This document shows positions 41,266-49,280 of a DNA stretch of 64,000 nucleotides, piece after piece. This DNA comes from Isoptericola halotolerans (GTDB lineage: Bacteria; Actinomycetota; Actinomycetes; Actinomycetales; Cellulomonadaceae), in NCBI RefSeq assembly GCF_003003075.1, contig NZ_PVTX01000001.1, positions 620,001-684,000 on the forward strand, in the 5' to 3' direction. The position numbers and the translations under genes are program-made. How positions within the stretch are numbered: position 1 is the stretch's first letter; every line of letters begins with the position of its first letter. The notes beneath the pieces are model-generated. The model was given only the letters and a program-made list of their open reading frames with translations. It had not been told where the DNA came from and did not search any database.

Positions 41266-43094
41266 CCGGGGTGCCGCCGTCGGGCAGCCCCGCGGTGGAG
41301 GCCGCCCGCGCCCTGGTGGCGGACCTGGTCGCCCAGGGCGTGCGCGACGTGGTGCTGGCCCCCGGGTCCCGCTCGGCCCCGCTCGCCTACGCGCTCGCCG
41401 AGGCCGACGCGCGCGGCGACGTCGTCCTGCACGTCCGGATCGACGAGCGCTCGGCCGGCTTCCTGGCGCTCGGGCTGTCGCGCGGGTCGGCCCTCGGTCC
41501 AAGGTCCGACGGCGGCACCCCGGCGGCGCGACCGGTCGCCGTGGTCACGACGTCGGGCACCGCCGTGGCGAACCTGCACCCCGCGGTGCTCGAGGCGCAC
41601 CACTCCGGCGTGCCCCTCGTGCTCCTGACCGCCGACCGGCCGCACGAGCTGCGCGGCACCGGCGCCTCCCAGACCACCGACCAGGTCGGGATCTTCGGGA
41701 CGGCGGTGCGCGCCGCCGTCGACGTCCCGGCGCCCGACGGCCGGGCCGGGGAGGTGCGTGACCTGCTCGCCGTCGTGCGGCGCACGGTGGCCGCGGCGCG
41801 CGGCGCACGAGACCTGCATCCCGGACCGGTCCACCTCGACCTGGCCTACCGGGACCCGCTGCACCCCGCGGACGACGGGACCGGTCCGGTTGCTGGCTCC
41901 GCCGGGTCCGAGGCCACGCCGGTCGCCGAGTCCCGCCGTACGGTCGAGGTCGTGCCGCCCGTCGCCGGTCCGGGCGCCGACCCGGCGCTGCCCGGCGACC
42001 GGGCGCGCACGCTCGTCGTGGCGGGCGACGGTGCCGGACCCGCCGCGCGGCGGCTGAGCGAGGCGCAGGGCTGGCCGTTGCTCGCCGAACCCTCCTCGGG
42101 CAGCGCCGACGGACCGCTCGGCGTCGTCGCCTACCGGTCGGTGCTCGGAGCCGCCGGTCTCGCGGACGACGTCGAGCACGTCGTGGTCCTCGGGCACCCC
42201 ACGCTCTCGCGGCCCGTGCAGCGCCTGCTGGCCCGCCCCGACGTCGCGGTCACCGTCGTCGCACCGGGCGGCGGCCCGTGGCCCGACGCCGCCCGCAACG
42301 CGACCCGCGTGGTCGGCGCCCTGCACGAGCGATGGTTCGCCCCCACCCGCGACGGCGGGGCCTTCGCCGCGCGGTGGCGGGCGGCGAGCGACGCCGCGGC
42401 CGCCGTCGTGGCGGCCGCCACGACGGACGAGGCCGTGCAGGGCGGTCTGCGCACCGCGCCGCACGCGGCGCTCGCCGTCGCGCGCGCCGTCGTCGCCGTC
42501 AGCGGTGCCGACGACGTCCTCGTGGTGGGTGCGTCGAACCCGGTGCGCGACCTCGACCTCGTGCTCGGCCTCGATTCGGGACCCGCGCCGACCGTGCTCG
42601 CCAACCGCGGCCTGGCCGGGATCGACGGCACGGTGTCCACCGCGACGGGCGTCGCGGTCGAGGCCGGCCGTGCGGGCCGGCGTGCGCGGGCGCTGGTCGG
42701 CGACCTGACGTTCCTGCACGACGTGGGCGGCCTGCTGCGGGGGCCGGGCGAGCCCGCCGTGGACCTCGACGTGATCGTGGTGAACGACGACGGCGGCTCG
42801 ATCTTCGCGACGCTCGAGCACGGGGCGCTCGCGGCGACCGGCCCGGCCGCGGGGGCGACCTTCGAGCGGGTGTTCGGCACCCCGCACGGGGCGCACCTCG
42901 CGCAGCTCTGCGCGGGCTACGGCGTGGACCATCAGCTGGTCGACGACGTCGCGTCGCTGCGGCACGTCCTGGCCGGGCCGTCGCACGGGGTCCGGGTGAT
43001 CGAGGTGCCCGTGGCCCGCGCCGCCCGACTCGAGGAGTCCCGCGACCTCACCGCCCGCATCCACGCCGAGGTAGGGCGAACCCTCGCGAGGTAG
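41262..43094 (+). CDS. menD: SEPHCHC synthase (MenD), C-terminus coded by repeat units
   Basis: 610 residues. A thiamine-diphosphate enzyme that joins 2-oxoglutarate and isochorismate. It has VVLAPGSRSAPLAYAL near the N-terminus, then VVTTSGTAVANLHPAVLEA and LLTADRPHELRGTGASQTTDQ. The C-terminal cofactor region includes ANRGLAGIDGTVSTATG and VNDDGGSIFATLEHG. The last ten codons (AEVGRTLAR and stop) are made of two 20-bp repeat units, so TAG 43092-43094 belongs to array 5. Coupled to menC. Confidence 0.96.
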   Translation: MTGVPPSGSPAVEAARALVADLVAQGVRDVVLAPGSRSAPLAYALAEADARGDVVLHVRIDERSAGFLALGLSRGSALGPRSDGGTPAARPVAVVTTSGTAVANLHPAVLEAHHSGVPLVLLTADRPHELRGTGASQTTDQVGIFGTAVRAAVDVPAPDGRAGEVRDLLAVVRRTVAAARGARDLHPGPVHLDLAYRDPLHPADDGTGPVAGSAGSEATPVAESRRTVEVVPPVAGPGADPALPGDRARTLVVAGDGAGPAARRLSEAQGWPLLAEPSSGSADGPLGVVAYRSVLGAAGLADDVEHVVVLGHPTLSRPVQRLLARPDVAVTVVAPGGGPWPDAARNATRVVGALHERWFAPTRDGGAFAARWRAASDAAAAVVAAATTDEAVQGGLRTAPHAALAVARAVVAVSGADDVLVVGASNPVRDLDLVLGLDSGPAPTVLANRGLAGIDGTVSTATGVAVEAGRAGRRARALVGDLTFLHDVGGLLRGPGEPAVDLDVIVVNDDGGSIFATLEHGALAATGPAAGATFERVFGTPHGAHLAQLCAGYGVDHQLVDDVASLRHVLAGPSHGVRVIEVPVARAARLEESRDLTARIHAEVGRTLAR

Positions 43095-43200
43095 TGCGTC
43101 GCCTCGCGAGGTAGTGCGTCGCCTCGCGAGGTAGTGGCTCGCCCCGCGAGGTAGTGCGTGGCGCCGCGAGGTAGTGCCGAACCCGCCGAGGTAGTAGACG
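43066..43200 (+). repeat. Array 5 of 20-bp GAGGTAG tandem repeats (7 units)
   Basis: CGAGGTAG begins at 43067, 43087, 43107, 43127, 43147, 43167 and 43187, exact 20-bp period. Unit 1 is read as codons of menD (GAG GTA), unit 2 in another frame as GCG AGG TAG stop. Units 2-4 are almost identical. It is sense with menD and lies between menD and a co-directional protease gene. Confidence 0.95.
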
Positions 43201-43257
43201 CCTGACCTGCGGCGATGCGGATTACCAGGGAGTTCACAGGTTCACCCAAGGGGTGCT

Positions 43258-43279
43258 CCAGGAACACGGTGTTCCCTGG
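43258..43279. promoter_or_regulatory. Palindrome upstream of htrA-like gene
   Basis: GGAACAC-G-GTGTTCC (43261-43275) is a perfect 15-bp palindrome, extended by CCA/CTGG on the sides with one extra C. It is 30 bp before the start of the protease gene and may be an operator. Half-site spacing does not fit LexA. Confidence 0.45.
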
Positions 43280-43305
43280 TACCAGGACATCGAGGGAGAG
43301 GGCAC

Positions 43306-44937
43306 ATGAGCACCGACAACACGTCACCGCAGCGGCCGTCCGACGGCGAGCACCCGATCGAGCAGCCCACCGAGCCGCAGCCGCGGTTCCAGCAGTCGCA
43401 CCAGCAGCCGCAGCAGGGTCAGACCGAGCGGCCCCGGTCCGCAGACTTCGCGCACCCGTCCGCGCACCAGCCGCCGTACCGCGCCGCGGACCCCCGGGCG
43501 CCCTACGGCGGCGGCACGCCGTCGTACCAGCCCGGCTCCCAGCAGCCCGGTCCGCACGGTGCGCAGTACCGGCACGCCCCGCAGTACCAGCACCCGGCGC
43601 AGTACCAGCACACCCAGCACCCGCAGGCCGGTCACCCGCAGGGCAACCAGTCCGGGGCGCCGCGCCAGCGGTCGGTGTGGGTCCCCGTGGTGGCCGCGGC
43701 GGCGGGTGCCGCCGTGCTGGCGAGCGGAGCGACGTACGCGCTCACCGGCCCCCTGGCCGACGACACCGCCGCGTCCTCGCTCGCCGAGGTCGGCGCCCCG
43801 GAGCAGTCCGAGGCGGCTCCCGTGGCGAGCTCGAGCGACCAGAACCCCGACTGGCAGGCCGTCACCGCCGCCGTCGCGCCGTCCGTCGTCGCGATCCAGG
43901 TCGCCGGCCAGTCCGGCGGGTCCGAGGGCTCCGGCGTCGTCCTCGACGCCGAGGGGCACGTCCTGACCAACAACCACGTGGTCGCCGGCGGGTCCGAGGG
44001 GACGGTCCAGGTCACGCTCAGCGACGGACGCCTGTACGAGGCGACGATCGTGGGCACCGACCCGACCACCGACCTCGCCGTCGTCCAGCTCGAGGACGCC
44101 CCGGACGACCTGGAGCCCGCCACGTTCGGCGACTCGGACGCCGTGCAGGTGGGCGACTCCGTGCTGGCCGTCGGCAACCCGCTGGGCCTGGCGAACACCG
44201 CCACGACCGGCATCGTCTCGGCCCTCGATCGGCCGGTGGCCGCGTCGGGCGAGGGTGGCAGCGAGGTCGTCGTGACCAACGCGATCCAGATCGACGCCGC
44301 GATCAACCCCGGCAACTCCGGCGGGCCGCTGTTCGACGCGCAGGGCCGCGTCGTCGGCATCACGTCGTCGATCGCCACGCTCTCGGGCGGTGCGAACCAG
44401 TCCGGCTCGATCGGCCTCGGCTTCGCGATCCCGGTCAACCTCGGGACCAGCGTCGCCGACCAGCTCATCGAGGACGGCACCGCGGAGCACGCGTTCCTCG
44501 GTGTGGCGCTCGGCGACGCGACGGCGACGGCCGACGACGTCACCCGCCGCGGGGCCGAGATCGGTGAGGTCACCGAGGGCTCGCCCGCCGCCGAGGCCGG
44601 TCTCCAGGCCGGCGACGTGATCGTCGCGGTGGACGAGGACTCGGTGAACGGCGCGGAGTCGCTCACCGCGTACGTCCGCGAGCGCACGGCCGGCGACCAG
44701 GCCACCATCACCTATGTCCGGGACGGGCAGACGCAGACGGTGGACGTCACGTTCGCCGTGCGCGAGGAGACGACCGGCTCGGGGTCGCAGGGTGGCCAGG
44801 GCGAGCAGCCGGGCGCTCCCGGCCAGGGCCAGGACGGGCAGGGCTCCGGCGACGGCACCGGTCAGGGCGGCGAGTCCTCCGACCCGACGCAGCCCGACAA
44901 CATCCCCGGCTGGCTGCGCGAGATGTTCGGCGACTGA
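43306..44937 (+). CDS. HtrA/DegP-like membrane serine protease with PDZ domain
   Basis: 543 residues. A disordered cytoplasmic N-terminus of about 120 residues rich in Gln, His, Pro and Tyr (QYQHPAQYQHTQHP), a membrane helix at about 124-147, then a trypsin-like protease with His224 (NNHVVAG), Asp256 (PTTDLAVVQL) and Ser338 (NPGNSGGPLF). One PDZ domain of about residues 385-480 ends with TITYVRDGQTQTVDVTF. The tail is a Gly/Gln-rich linker. It degrades or refolds damaged extracytoplasmic proteins. It lies near secretion-related lipoproteins. Confidence 0.94.
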   Translation: MSTDNTSPQRPSDGEHPIEQPTEPQPRFQQSHQQPQQGQTERPRSADFAHPSAHQPPYRAADPRAPYGGGTPSYQPGSQQPGPHGAQYRHAPQYQHPAQYQHTQHPQAGHPQGNQSGAPRQRSVWVPVVAAAAGAAVLASGATYALTGPLADDTAASSLAEVGAPEQSEAAPVASSSDQNPDWQAVTAAVAPSVVAIQVAGQSGGSEGSGVVLDAEGHVLTNNHVVAGGSEGTVQVTLSDGRLYEATIVGTDPTTDLAVVQLEDAPDDLEPATFGDSDAVQVGDSVLAVGNPLGLANTATTGIVSALDRPVAASGEGGSEVVVTNAIQIDAAINPGNSGGPLFDAQGRVVGITSSIATLSGGANQSGSIGLGFAIPVNLGTSVADQLIEDGTAEHAFLGVALGDATATADDVTRRGAEIGEVTEGSPAAEAGLQAGDVIVAVDEDSVNGAESLTAYVRERTAGDQATITYVRDGQTQTVDVTFAVREETTGSGSQGGQGEQPGAPGQGQDGQGSGDGTGQGGESSDPTQPDNIPGWLREMFGD

Positions 44938-44948
44938 CCCGACAGACT

Positions 44949-44999
44949 CCCGCGGCGGTGCGGCGTGCCCCCCCTTCGTCCACGCGACGCCGCCGCGGG
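44949..44999. terminator. Hairpin terminator after htrA-like gene
   Basis: 10-bp perfect outer stem CCCGCGGCGG/CCGCCGCGGG with inner GCGTG/CACGC pairing, starting 11 bp after the stop. Confidence 0.65.
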
Positions 45000-45032
45000 C
45001 ACCGTCGGACGCAGTCGGTCCGTGCGGTCACC

Positions 45033-45071
45033 TGCGGCCGGTCCGGCACCTCGTGTGCCGGGCCGGCCGCA
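45033..45071. terminator. Hairpin terminator between htrA-like gene and menF
   Basis: 17-bp inverted repeat with one mismatch (45033-45049 with 45055-45071), 5-nt loop, in the convergent spacer 44938-45114. Confidence 0.65.
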
Positions 45072-45114
45072 TCGTCGTGCCGGCTCGCTGTGCCGTATCG
45101 CCGTGCCGGGGCCG

Positions 45115-46488
45115 TCAGGCGGCGCCGAGCGCCCAGGACATCGGCACCAGCTTCGCCTCGGACTCGGCCAGCTCCGCCTGCGGGTCGGACGCCGCCACGA
45201 TCCCGCAGCCGGCGAAGAGCCGCACGTGGCGCGGGTCGTCGCCGAGCTCCGCGGACCGCAGCGCGATGCCCCACTCGCCGTCGCCGTCGGCGCCCACCCA
45301 GCCGACCGGACCGGCGTAGCGGGCGCGGTCCATGCCCTCGATCTCCCGGATGAGGTCGCGAGCGGCCACGGTCGGGGTCCCGCACACCGCCGCGGACGGG
45401 TGCAGGGCCGCCGCGAGCGTCAGCGAGCTCGCCCGGGCGCCCGGGTCGAGCACGGCCGTGACGTCGGACGCGAGGTGCATGACGTTCGGCAGGTGGAGCA
45501 CGAACGGCGCGTCCGGCACGTTCATCGAGGAGCAGAACGGCTCGAGGGCGTGCGCCACCGAGCTGACGGCGAACTCGTGCTCCTCCAGGTCCTTCGACGA
45601 GCGGGCGAGCTGGGCGGCGTGCAGCAGGGCGTCGTCGTCGCTCATCCCCGGCTCGCGACGGATGGTGCCGGCCAGCACGCGGGACGTGACGAGCCCCTTC
45701 TCGCTGCGGACGAGCAGCTCGGGCGTGGCCCCCACCATGCCGCCCACGGAGAAGGTCCAGCACGAGGAGTAGCCGTCGGCGAGACGGCGCAGCACCCAGC
45801 GCGGGTCCACGGGCCGTTCCGCGGTGGCGAGCACCTCGCGCGCCAGGACGACCTTCTCGAGCTCGCCGGCCTGGATGCGCTCGACCCCCTCGGCGACGAC
45901 GGCGGGCCAGTCGCGGGCGGCCACGGCGCCGTCGGCGAGGGTCACCCGCCCGGGGTCGGTGACCGGTTCGCGCACGGTCCGGGCCAGCGCCGCGGGACCG
46001 GGGGCGTCCAGCTGGTCCGCGGGAGCGATCGTCGTCATCCACGACACGTCGCCCCGCCGTCCGACGACGACCCGCGGCACGACGAGCGAGCCCTCCGGGC
46101 GGGCGCCGTCGAAGTGGTCGCCCGTGCCGCCGTCGTCGAACGCGAAGGTGCCGAACGCCACGGGACCCGTGCCGGGCAGGCCGACCTCGTCCCGGACGAC
46201 GGCGCGGGCGAGCGTCGCACGCCAGGCGGCCTCGGCGTCGGCGAACCGGCCGGGTCCGAACGTGTCGAGCCTCAGCGCCTCGCCCCAGCCGACCAGGCCG
46301 TCGCCGCGGCGCACCCACGTCAGGGGCCGGGTGTCGGGCAGCAGGTCGACCAGTGCCGTGAGGTCGGCGGGGAGAGGGTCGATGCGCGTGGTGCGCACGA
46401 CCAGCGGCTGGGGCTCGATGGCGTGCGAGCGGCTGCCGGAGGACGCGCCCGACGGCGGTACCGGCGCCGGGTGGGGCGTGGCGGACAT
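45115..46488 (-). CDS. menF: Isochorismate synthase
   Basis: 457 residues from ATG 46488. It converts chorismate to isochorismate, the entry into menaquinone synthesis. The chorismate-binding fold is C-terminal, with [68 protein letters not shown] and [26 protein letters not shown] lies 7 nt before the ATG on the minus strand (leaderless). A longer frame open to 47670 has no coding support. Divergent from menG. Confidence 0.94.
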   Translation of the reverse strand: MSATPHPAPVPPSGASSGSRSHAIEPQPLVVRTTRIDPLPADLTALVDLLPDTRPLTWVRRGDGLVGWGEALRLDTFGPGRFADAEAAWRATLARAVVRDEVGLPGTGPVAFGTFAFDDGGTGDHFDGARPEGSLVVPRVVVGRRGDVSWMTTIAPADQLDAPGPAALARTVREPVTDPGRVTLADGAVAARDWPAVVAEGVERIQAGELEKVVLAREVLATAERPVDPRWVLRRLADGYSSCWTFSVGGMVGATPELLVRSEKGLVTSRVLAGTIRREPGMSDDDALLHAAQLARSSKDLEEHEFAVSSVAHALEPFCSSMNVPDAPFVLHLPNVMHLASDVTAVLDPGARASSLTLAAALHPSAAVCGTPTVAARDLIREIEGMDRARYAGPVGWVGADGDGEWGIALRSAELGDDPRHVRLFAGCGIVAASDPQAELAESEAKLVPMSWALGAA

Positions 46489-46495
46489 CGGGCCC

Positions 46496-46501
46496 AGGAT
46501 A
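46496..46501 (-). promoter_or_regulatory. Leaderless -10 box TATCCT for menF
   Basis: Minus-strand TATCCT lies 7 nt before ATG 46488. Confidence 0.55.
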
Positions 46502-46578
46502 CGCCGACGCGCGCCCGTGGCACCCGGGTGCCGGGGTCCCGGGCGACCGCGCGGGGCAGACGTGGCACGATGGCCGAC

Positions 46579-47271
46579 GTGTCCCGCGCCAGCCTGGAGA
46601 AGAACCCTGCCGAGGTCGCGTCGATGTTCGACGGGATCGCCCGGCGGTACGACGTGACGAACGACCTGATCTCGCTCGGGCAGGACCGCCGGTGGCGGCG
46701 AGCCACCGTCGCGGCGGTCGGCGCGCACCCCGGTGAGCGCGTGCTCGACCTGGCGGCCGGGACGGGGACCTCCAGCGAGCCGTTCGCGGACGCCGGCGCC
46801 GTCGTCGTCCCCTCGGACTTCTCGTTCGGGATGCTCCAGGTCGGCAAGTCGCGTCGCGGCGACCTGCCGTTCGTGGCCGGGGACGCCACGCGGCTGCCGT
46901 TCGCGGACGCGGCGTTCGACGCGGTGACGATCAGCTTCGGTCTGCGCAACGTCGTCGACACCTCGGCCGCGCTGGCCGAGATGCTGCGGGTGGTGCGGCC
47001 GGGCGGCCGCATCGTCATCTGCGAGTTCTCGCACCCGACGTGGGCGCCGTTCCGGCAGGTCTACCTCGAGTACCTCATGCGGGCGCTGCCGGCCGTGGCG
47101 GCCGCGGTGACGCGGGACAAGGGCTCGTACGAGTACCTGGCGGAGTCGATCCGCGCCTGGCCCGACCAGGAGGCGCTGGGCCGGCTGATGCTGGCCGCCG
47201 GGTGGTCCCGCGTGGGCTACCGGAACCTGTCGGGCGGCATCGTCGCCCTGCACCGCGCCGTCCGTCCCTGA
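46579..47271 (+). CDS. menG: Demethylmenaquinone methyltransferase
   Basis: 230 residues from GTG 46579. This start matches the family opening [23 protein letters not shown] 46570 would add three residues. SAM-binding motif [16 protein letters not shown], followed by [20 protein letters not shown], and the C-terminal [15 protein letters not shown] are UbiE/MenG signatures. It methylates demethylmenaquinone, the last ring step, at the membrane surface. Divergent from menF with a 90-bp spacer. Confidence 0.95.
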   Translation: MSRASLEKNPAEVASMFDGIARRYDVTNDLISLGQDRRWRRATVAAVGAHPGERVLDLAAGTGTSSEPFADAGAVVVPSDFSFGMLQVGKSRRGDLPFVAGDATRLPFADAAFDAVTISFGLRNVVDTSAALAEMLRVVRPGGRIVICEFSHPTWAPFRQVYLEYLMRALPAVAAAVTRDKGSYEYLAESIRAWPDQEALGRLMLAAGWSRVGYRNLSGGIVALHRAVRP

Positions 47272-47294
47272 GGGCCCGCACCCCGACGGTGCGC

Positions 47295-47360
47295 CGAACG
47301 TCGTCGAACGTCGTCGCGCGTCGAACGTCGTCGCGCGTCGAACGTCGTGGCCTGCCGAAC
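47295..47360 (+). repeat. 17-bp CGAACGTCGT repeats after menG
   Basis: CGAAC(G) begins at 47295, 47305, 47322, 47339 and 47356; the last three intervals are exactly 17 bp (CGAACGTCGTCGCGCGT). The last copy forms the outer end of the following hairpin. This is a second class of gene-end tandem repeat, with a different sequence and period. Confidence 0.8.
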
Positions 47361-47415
47361 GTCGAGGTCCGGACCGCTTTGGCCTACCAAAGCGGTCCGG
47401 ACCTCGACGTTCGGC
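47354..47415. terminator. Perfect 29-bp hairpin after menG
   Basis: Arms 47354-47382 and 47387-47415 are perfectly complementary, with a 4-nt loop CCTA. It lies between convergent menG and the small YtxH-like gene. It is probably a bidirectional terminator of unusual length. Confidence 0.8.
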
Positions 47416-47426
47416 GGGTGGTGGCG

Positions 47427-47585
47427 TCAGCTCTTGGTGAACTCGCTGACCTTCTCCTGGACGCGCGGGTCGTTCCACGTCTCGGTGGCCCACCCCTTGG
47501 CCTGGTCGAGGGTCGAGCGACCCTTCTCCGTGCCGAGGAAGTAGCCCAGCGCGGCGCCGATGACGAGTGCGGTCGTTGCCTTCAT
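47427..47585 (-). CDS. YtxH-like small membrane-anchored protein
   Basis: 52 residues from ATG 47585 behind AGGAGG. One short N-terminal helix with glycine pattern (TTALVIGAALGYFLGTEKG), then an amphipathic charged helix (KGWATETWNDPRVQEKVSEF). This layout is that of YtxH/CsbD-like stress proteins; function is unknown. Confidence 0.8.
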   Translation of the reverse strand: MKATTALVIGAALGYFLGTEKGRSTLDQAKGWATETWNDPRVQEKVSEFTKS

Positions 47586-47682
47586 GGTGCGGTGCCTCCT
47601 GGTGGCAGATGCGGGTCGGACGGTGCGCTGATGCGGTTCGACCGTATGCCGCGACCTGCCTCGACGCCACCCTGGGCCCGAG

Positions 47683-47698
47683 GGAAGGTTCACCTTCC
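47683..47698. promoter_or_regulatory. Perfect 16-bp palindrome GGAAGGTTCACCTTCC
   Basis: Seven-bp arms with a 2-bp centre, in the divergent region between the YtxH-like gene and menJ, 59 bp upstream (start to start) of the Rex site. Operator of an unidentified regulator. Confidence 0.5.
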
Positions 47699-47722
47699 TA
47701 CACATCTGCCGAGGATCGTGAC

Positions 47723-47728
47723 TAGAGT
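47723..47728 (+). promoter_or_regulatory. Candidate -10 box TAGAGT for menJ-nuo
   Basis: TAGAGT lies 13 bp before the Rex operator. A start point near 47735 would place the operator just downstream, where Rex would block transcription. TACGTT 47738-47743 is an alternative that overlaps the operator. Confidence 0.4.
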
Positions 47729-47741
47729 GACGCGCAGTACG

Positions 47742-47759
47742 TTGTGACTGAGTTCACAA
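47742..47759. promoter_or_regulatory. Rex operator
   Basis: TTGTGACTGAGTTCACAA is an 18-bp site with perfect TTGTGA/TCACAA arms. It agrees with the actinobacterial Rex consensus TTGTGAANNNNTTCACAA at 13 of 14 defined positions (C instead of A at position 7). It lies 50 bp before the menJ-like gene, which leads into nuo. rex itself is at 25672-26352. Confidence 0.8.
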
Positions 47760-47808
47760 GACGTCCCCGGCAACGGAGTCGGGGTCTCTCGTCCAGGGAG
47801 GTGAGGCA

Positions 47809-49134
47809 GTGCGAGCATCGCATCGCGACGACGCCGACGTGATCGTCGTGGGCGCCGGGCCGGCCGGTGCCTCGACCGCGCACTGGTGCGCCTCCGCCGG
47901 CCTCGACGTGCTCCTCCTGGACAAGGCGTCCTTCCCGCGCGACAAGATCTGCGGCGACGGCCTGACGCCGCGCGCCGTGGCCGAGCTCGCCCGGATGGGC
48001 GTCGACACGCGGCCCGACGACGGCTGGATCCGCAACGAGGGTCTGCGCGTGGTCGCCGGCGGGCGGTCCTGGGAGCTCGCCTGGCCCGAGCTGACCACCT
48101 ACCCCGGCTACGGGATGGCCCGCGCCCGCACGTCGCTCGACCACCGGCTGGTCCAGCACGCGCAGGCCTCCGGCGCCAAGCTCGTCGAGCGCACGCGGGT
48201 CGCCGGCGCGCTGACCGACGAGCGCAGCGACCGCGTCGTGGGCGTGACGGCGCAGCCTCTCGACGGGCGTGGCCGCGCCGACGGCCCCGTGACCACGTAC
48301 CGCGCTCCCGTCGTCGTCGCCGCCGACGGCGTGTCCTCGCGGTTCGCGACCACGCTCGGCATCACGCGCCGTGACGACCGCCCCCTGGGCACCGCCGTGC
48401 GCACCTACTTCCGCACCGAGCACGCGGGCGGGGTCACCTCGCGCCACGAGGACCCCTTCATGGAGTCCCACCTCGAGCTGTGGGACGGCGCGCCGGGGGA
48501 GTCGAACCTCCTGCCCGGCTACGGCTGGATCTTCGCCCTCGGCGACGGCACGGCGAACGTGGGTCTCGGCGCGGTCAGCTCCACCCCGGCCCGCCAGTCC
48601 GCCACCGGGCACGACTACCGCGCGCTGATGGCCGCGTGGATGCGCAACACCCCGAGCGAGTGGGGCTTCACCCCCGACAACCAGGTCGGTCCGGTGCGGG
48701 GTGCCGCACTGCCGATGGGGTTCAACCGGTCGCCGATGTACGCGGACGGCACGCTGCTGGTGGGTGACTCCGCCGGGATGGTCAGCCCGTTCAACGGCGA
48801 AGGCATCGCCTACGCGCTCCAGGCCGGGCGGGTGGCCGCCGACGCGATCGCGCAGGCCCGCACCCGGACCACCGACGACGCGCGCGAGCGCACCCTGGCC
48901 ACCTACACCGACCGCATGCGTGCCGACCTGGGCGGCTACTACACGCTCGGGCGCTGGTTCGTGCGGCTCATCGAGCACCCCGCGGTGATGCGGCTGTGCG
49001 TGCGGTACGGGCTGCCACGGCGGGTCGTCATGCAGTTCGTCCTCAAGCTGCTCTCGGACTGCTACGAGCCCCGCGGCGGTGACTGGGTCGACCGGGTCAT
49101 CGCCGGGCTCACCAGGGTGGTCCCGAATGCGTGA
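47809..49134 (+). CDS. Geranylgeranyl reductase family flavoprotein (MenJ-like)
   Basis: 441 residues from GTG 47809 behind GGAGGTGAGG. FAD motif VIVVGAGPAGASTAHWCASAG, then DKICGDGLTPRAVAELARMG and the second FAD site LLVGDSAGMVSPFNGEGIAYAL are signatures of the geranylgeranyl/menaquinone reductase family. MenJ in mycobacteria saturates one isoprene unit of menaquinone. Placement between men genes and nuo and under a Rex site supports that role (inference). Confidence 0.88.
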   Translation: MRASHRDDADVIVVGAGPAGASTAHWCASAGLDVLLLDKASFPRDKICGDGLTPRAVAELARMGVDTRPDDGWIRNEGLRVVAGGRSWELAWPELTTYPGYGMARARTSLDHRLVQHAQASGAKLVERTRVAGALTDERSDRVVGVTAQPLDGRGRADGPVTTYRAPVVVAADGVSSRFATTLGITRRDDRPLGTAVRTYFRTEHAGGVTSRHEDPFMESHLELWDGAPGESNLLPGYGWIFALGDGTANVGLGAVSSTPARQSATGHDYRALMAAWMRNTPSEWGFTPDNQVGPVRGAALPMGFNRSPMYADGTLLVGDSAGMVSPFNGEGIAYALQAGRVAADAIAQARTRTTDDARERTLATYTDRMRADLGGYYTLGRWFVRLIEHPAVMRLCVRYGLPRRVVMQFVLKLLSDCYEPRGGDWVDRVIAGLTRVVPNA

Positions 49135-49280
49135 GGTCCAGGAGCCCCCGCAGAGGGACGCCGAGGGACGACGTGTGCCGGAGCGCGGCACCGGAGAGCT
49201 CGCGCGGAGGAGCGTGGCATGAGACCCGACGTGGCACGAGGGAGTGACACCGACGTGATCGATCCAGGCGAGGAGATCCG

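Noticed and set aside
43230-43247. Second Rex site upstream of the protease gene (GTTCACAGGTTCACCC)
   Set aside because: Only half-site similarity; there is no TTGTGA partner at the required distance.
43261-43275. LexA (SOS) box before the protease gene
   Set aside because: The spacing GAAC-N5-GTTC differs from the actinobacterial LexA box, which has four central bases.
46489-47670. N-terminal extension of menF across menG
   Set aside because: The frame is open, but it lies antisense to menG. MenF homology begins after ATG 46488, which has its own -10 box.
49135-49280. Possible gene or promoter between the MenJ-like gene and nuoA
   Set aside because: No protein-like frame and no convincing -35/-10 pair; only the nuoA ribosome site is clear.
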